Shown here: positions 62,832 through 64,000 of the stretch, in pieces
Position numbering within the stretch: the first letter of the stretch is position 1
Layout: every line of letters starts with the position of its first letter
Origin: Parahoeflea alexandrii
GTDB lineage: Bacteria > Pseudomonadota > Alphaproteobacteria > Rhizobiales > Rhizobiaceae
Assembly: GCF_027214025.1 (NCBI RefSeq)
Contig: NZ_JAPWHB010000005.1
Span: 1-64,000 of the forward strand
DNA: 64,000 bases
Direction: 5' to 3'
Notes under the pieces: generated by a model
Seen by the model: the letters and a program-made list of their open reading frames with translations, nothing else
Databases searched by the model: none
Told to the model about the DNA's origin: nothing
Made by a program: the position numbers and the translations under genes

Positions 62832-64000
62832 TCACCCCCCAGCTAAGATCTTCGCCACCTTGTTCGGCCTGAGCCGATAGGCGTCCGGCATGCCGCTGCC
62901 GAGCAGCGGGCGGAGATACATGCGGAACGCGTCGGTCACGTCGTGGCCGGAGGCGGCGATGAATTCGTCGGGCATGGTCCGGGTCTTGCCGGCCACCCGT
63001 TCCAGCGGCACCAGCTCGTAGTCGACCGAGTAGTGGCCGGTGCGCTTGATCGTCACCGATCCGTCGCGGTCGCCGAACATGCCGTATTGCACCGCCTTCT
63101 CGCCGACTTCGCGGGCCTCGTTCTGGTCGACATCGGACACGCAGCCGACGAAACTGCGCTGGATATAGCCGAGCGTGTCGCCGCGCACCCGGGTGATGCC
63201 CAGTTCCTGCTTGACCTTCTGGGTCAGCAGGTCGGCCAGCGCGCCGCTGCCGGAGAGTTGCACATTGCCATGCGCGTCGCGCTCGACCTGTTTGGCCAGC
63301 CTGGCGATGATCGGCTCGCCCGAACCGTCATGGATGCCCTCGCTGACGGCGACGACGCAGCGCCCGTACCGTTCGTACACCTGCTTCACATCGCTCAGGA
63401 ACCGGTCGATCTCGAAGGCGCGCTCGGGCATGTAGATCAGATGCGGGCCGTCGTCGGAAAATTTCTTGCCGAGCGCCGAGGCGGCGGTGAGAAAGCCTGC
63501 ATGCCGCCCCATGACGACACCGATATAGATGCCGGGCAGCGCCGCATTGTCGAGATTGATGCCCATGAAGGCCTGCGCCACGTAGCGCGCGGCTGACGGA
63601 AAACCGGGCGTATGGTCGTTCTCAACCAGATCGTTGTCGATGGTTTTCGGAATGTGGATGCAGCGCAGATCGTAGCCTGCCTTGCGCGCCTCGTCGTTGA
63701 CGATGCGGACCGTGTCGGAGGAATCGTTGCCGCCAGTGTAGAAAAAATAACCGATCTCGTGCGCCCTGAGCACCTTGAAGATTTCCTGGCAGTATTTCAG
63801 ATCCGGCTTGTCGCGGGTCGAGCCCAGCGCCGAGGACGGCGTATTGGCGACCATTTCCAGATTGTGGGTGGTCTCCCGGGTCAGATCGTAGAAATCCTCG
63901 TTGAGGATTCCCTGCACGCCGTGCACCGCGCCGTAGATCAGCTCGACATTGCGGAACTTGCGCGATTCCAGCACCGCGCCCACCATGGACTGGTTGATGA
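62832..64000 (-). CDS. pfp: Pyrophosphate-dependent 6-phosphofructokinase, 5' end outside window
   Basis: At least 389 residues of a phosphofructokinase family enzyme of glycolysis and gluconeogenesis. The reading frame continues through the window edge (residues INQS precede the first visible methionine), so probably a few tens of N-terminal residues are missing. GGNDSS and PKTIDNDL replace the GGDGS and PGTIDND of ATP-dependent enzymes; the aspartate after GGN and the lysine in PKTIDND are the marks of pyrophosphate use. VMGRHAGFL and the DTLGYIQRS block are intact. It converges on the NACHT-type gene. Confidence 0.93.
   Translation of the reverse strand, partial: INQSMVGAVLESRKFRNVELIYGAVHGVQGILNEDFYDLTRETTHNLEMVANTPSSALGSTRDKPDLKYCQEIFKVLRAHEIGYFFYTGGNDSSDTVRIVNDEARKAGYDLRCIHIPKTIDNDLVENDHTPGFPSAARYVAQAFMGINLDNAALPGIYIGVVMGRHAGFLTAASALGKKFSDDGPHLIYMPERAFEIDRFLSDVKQVYERYGRCVVAVSEGIHDGSGEPIIARLAKQVERDAHGNVQLSGSGALADLLTQKVKQELGITRVRGDTLGYIQRSFVGCVSDVDQNEAREVGEKAVQYGMFGDRDGSVTIKRTGHYSVDYELVPLERVAGKTRTMPDEFIAASGHDVTDAFRMYLRPLLGSGMPDAYRLRPNKVAKILAGG

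Noticed and set aside
1-64000. CRISPR arrays, tRNA or rRNA genes, insertion sequences or integrases
   Set aside because: None was recognised on reading; the only tandem repeat of note is the 23-bp pair before flgB, and no transposase- or integrase-like protein is present, including around the NACHT-type gene.

Overview
This 64 kb window comes from the chromosome of a GC-rich alphaproteobacterium of the Rhizobiales, most likely a Rhizobiaceae or Hoeflea-type relative of Sinorhizobium and Agrobacterium. The evidence is gene order. A chemotaxis operon (icpA-cheS-cheY1-cheA-cheW-cheR-cheB-cheY2-cheD-cheT) runs into fliF, visN and visR, followed by the rhizobial flagellar set with MotC, MotE, the atypical OmpR-type regulator Rem, FlaF, FlbT and tandem flagellins. 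The species cannot be named from sequence alone.

Layout. 1-8474: chemotaxis operon. 8505-12339: fliF and the LuxR-type master regulators VisN and VisR. 12511-17704 (minus strand): motA-fliM-fliN-fliG-flhB plus an unknown gene. 17908-21422: a DUF1217-type gene, flgF, fliI and a membrane protein. 21748-27861: flgB-flgC-fliE-flgG-flgA-flgI-motE-flgH-fliL-fliP. 28173-31752: three flagellin genes, each with its own leader. 32060-37545: FliH-like protein, motB, motC, fliK and a lytic transglycosylase. 37827-38498: rem. 38617-43941: flgE-flgK-flgL-flaF-flbT-flgD-fliQ. 44179-48997: flhA, fliR and small FliJ-, FlgJ-, FlgN- and FliL-like proteins. 49036-57844: a surface-glycan locus (three glycosyltransferases, a DUF6492-type protein, a Wzx-like flippase and a large Wzz/ExoP-like protein). 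57985-58884: folD. 59472-62747: a lower-GC gene for a NACHT-type STAND NTPase with C-terminal pentapeptide repeats. 62832-64000: pyrophosphate-dependent phosphofructokinase, cut by the window edge.

How it works together. The Che proteins set the phosphorylation of CheY1 and CheY2, which act on the motor (FliM/FliN/FliG with MotA/MotB, and periplasmic MotC/MotE). In rhizobia VisNR turn on rem, and Rem turns on the structural genes. Seven operon heads share a box, YTCRCRCAAG-N10-TA, with exactly conserved spacing. It looks like an activator site in front of a -10 element and may be the Rem site. The three flagellin genes lack this box. They carry CtrA-type TTAA-N7-(T/G)TAACCAT sites and structured leaders that bury the ribosome site, the expected kind of target for FlbT, which is encoded here.

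The best candidate for an undescribed system is the single-gene NACHT/pentapeptide-repeat NTPase between folD and pfp. Its architecture resembles bacterial NLR-like immune proteins, but its N-terminal region is not one I recognise.
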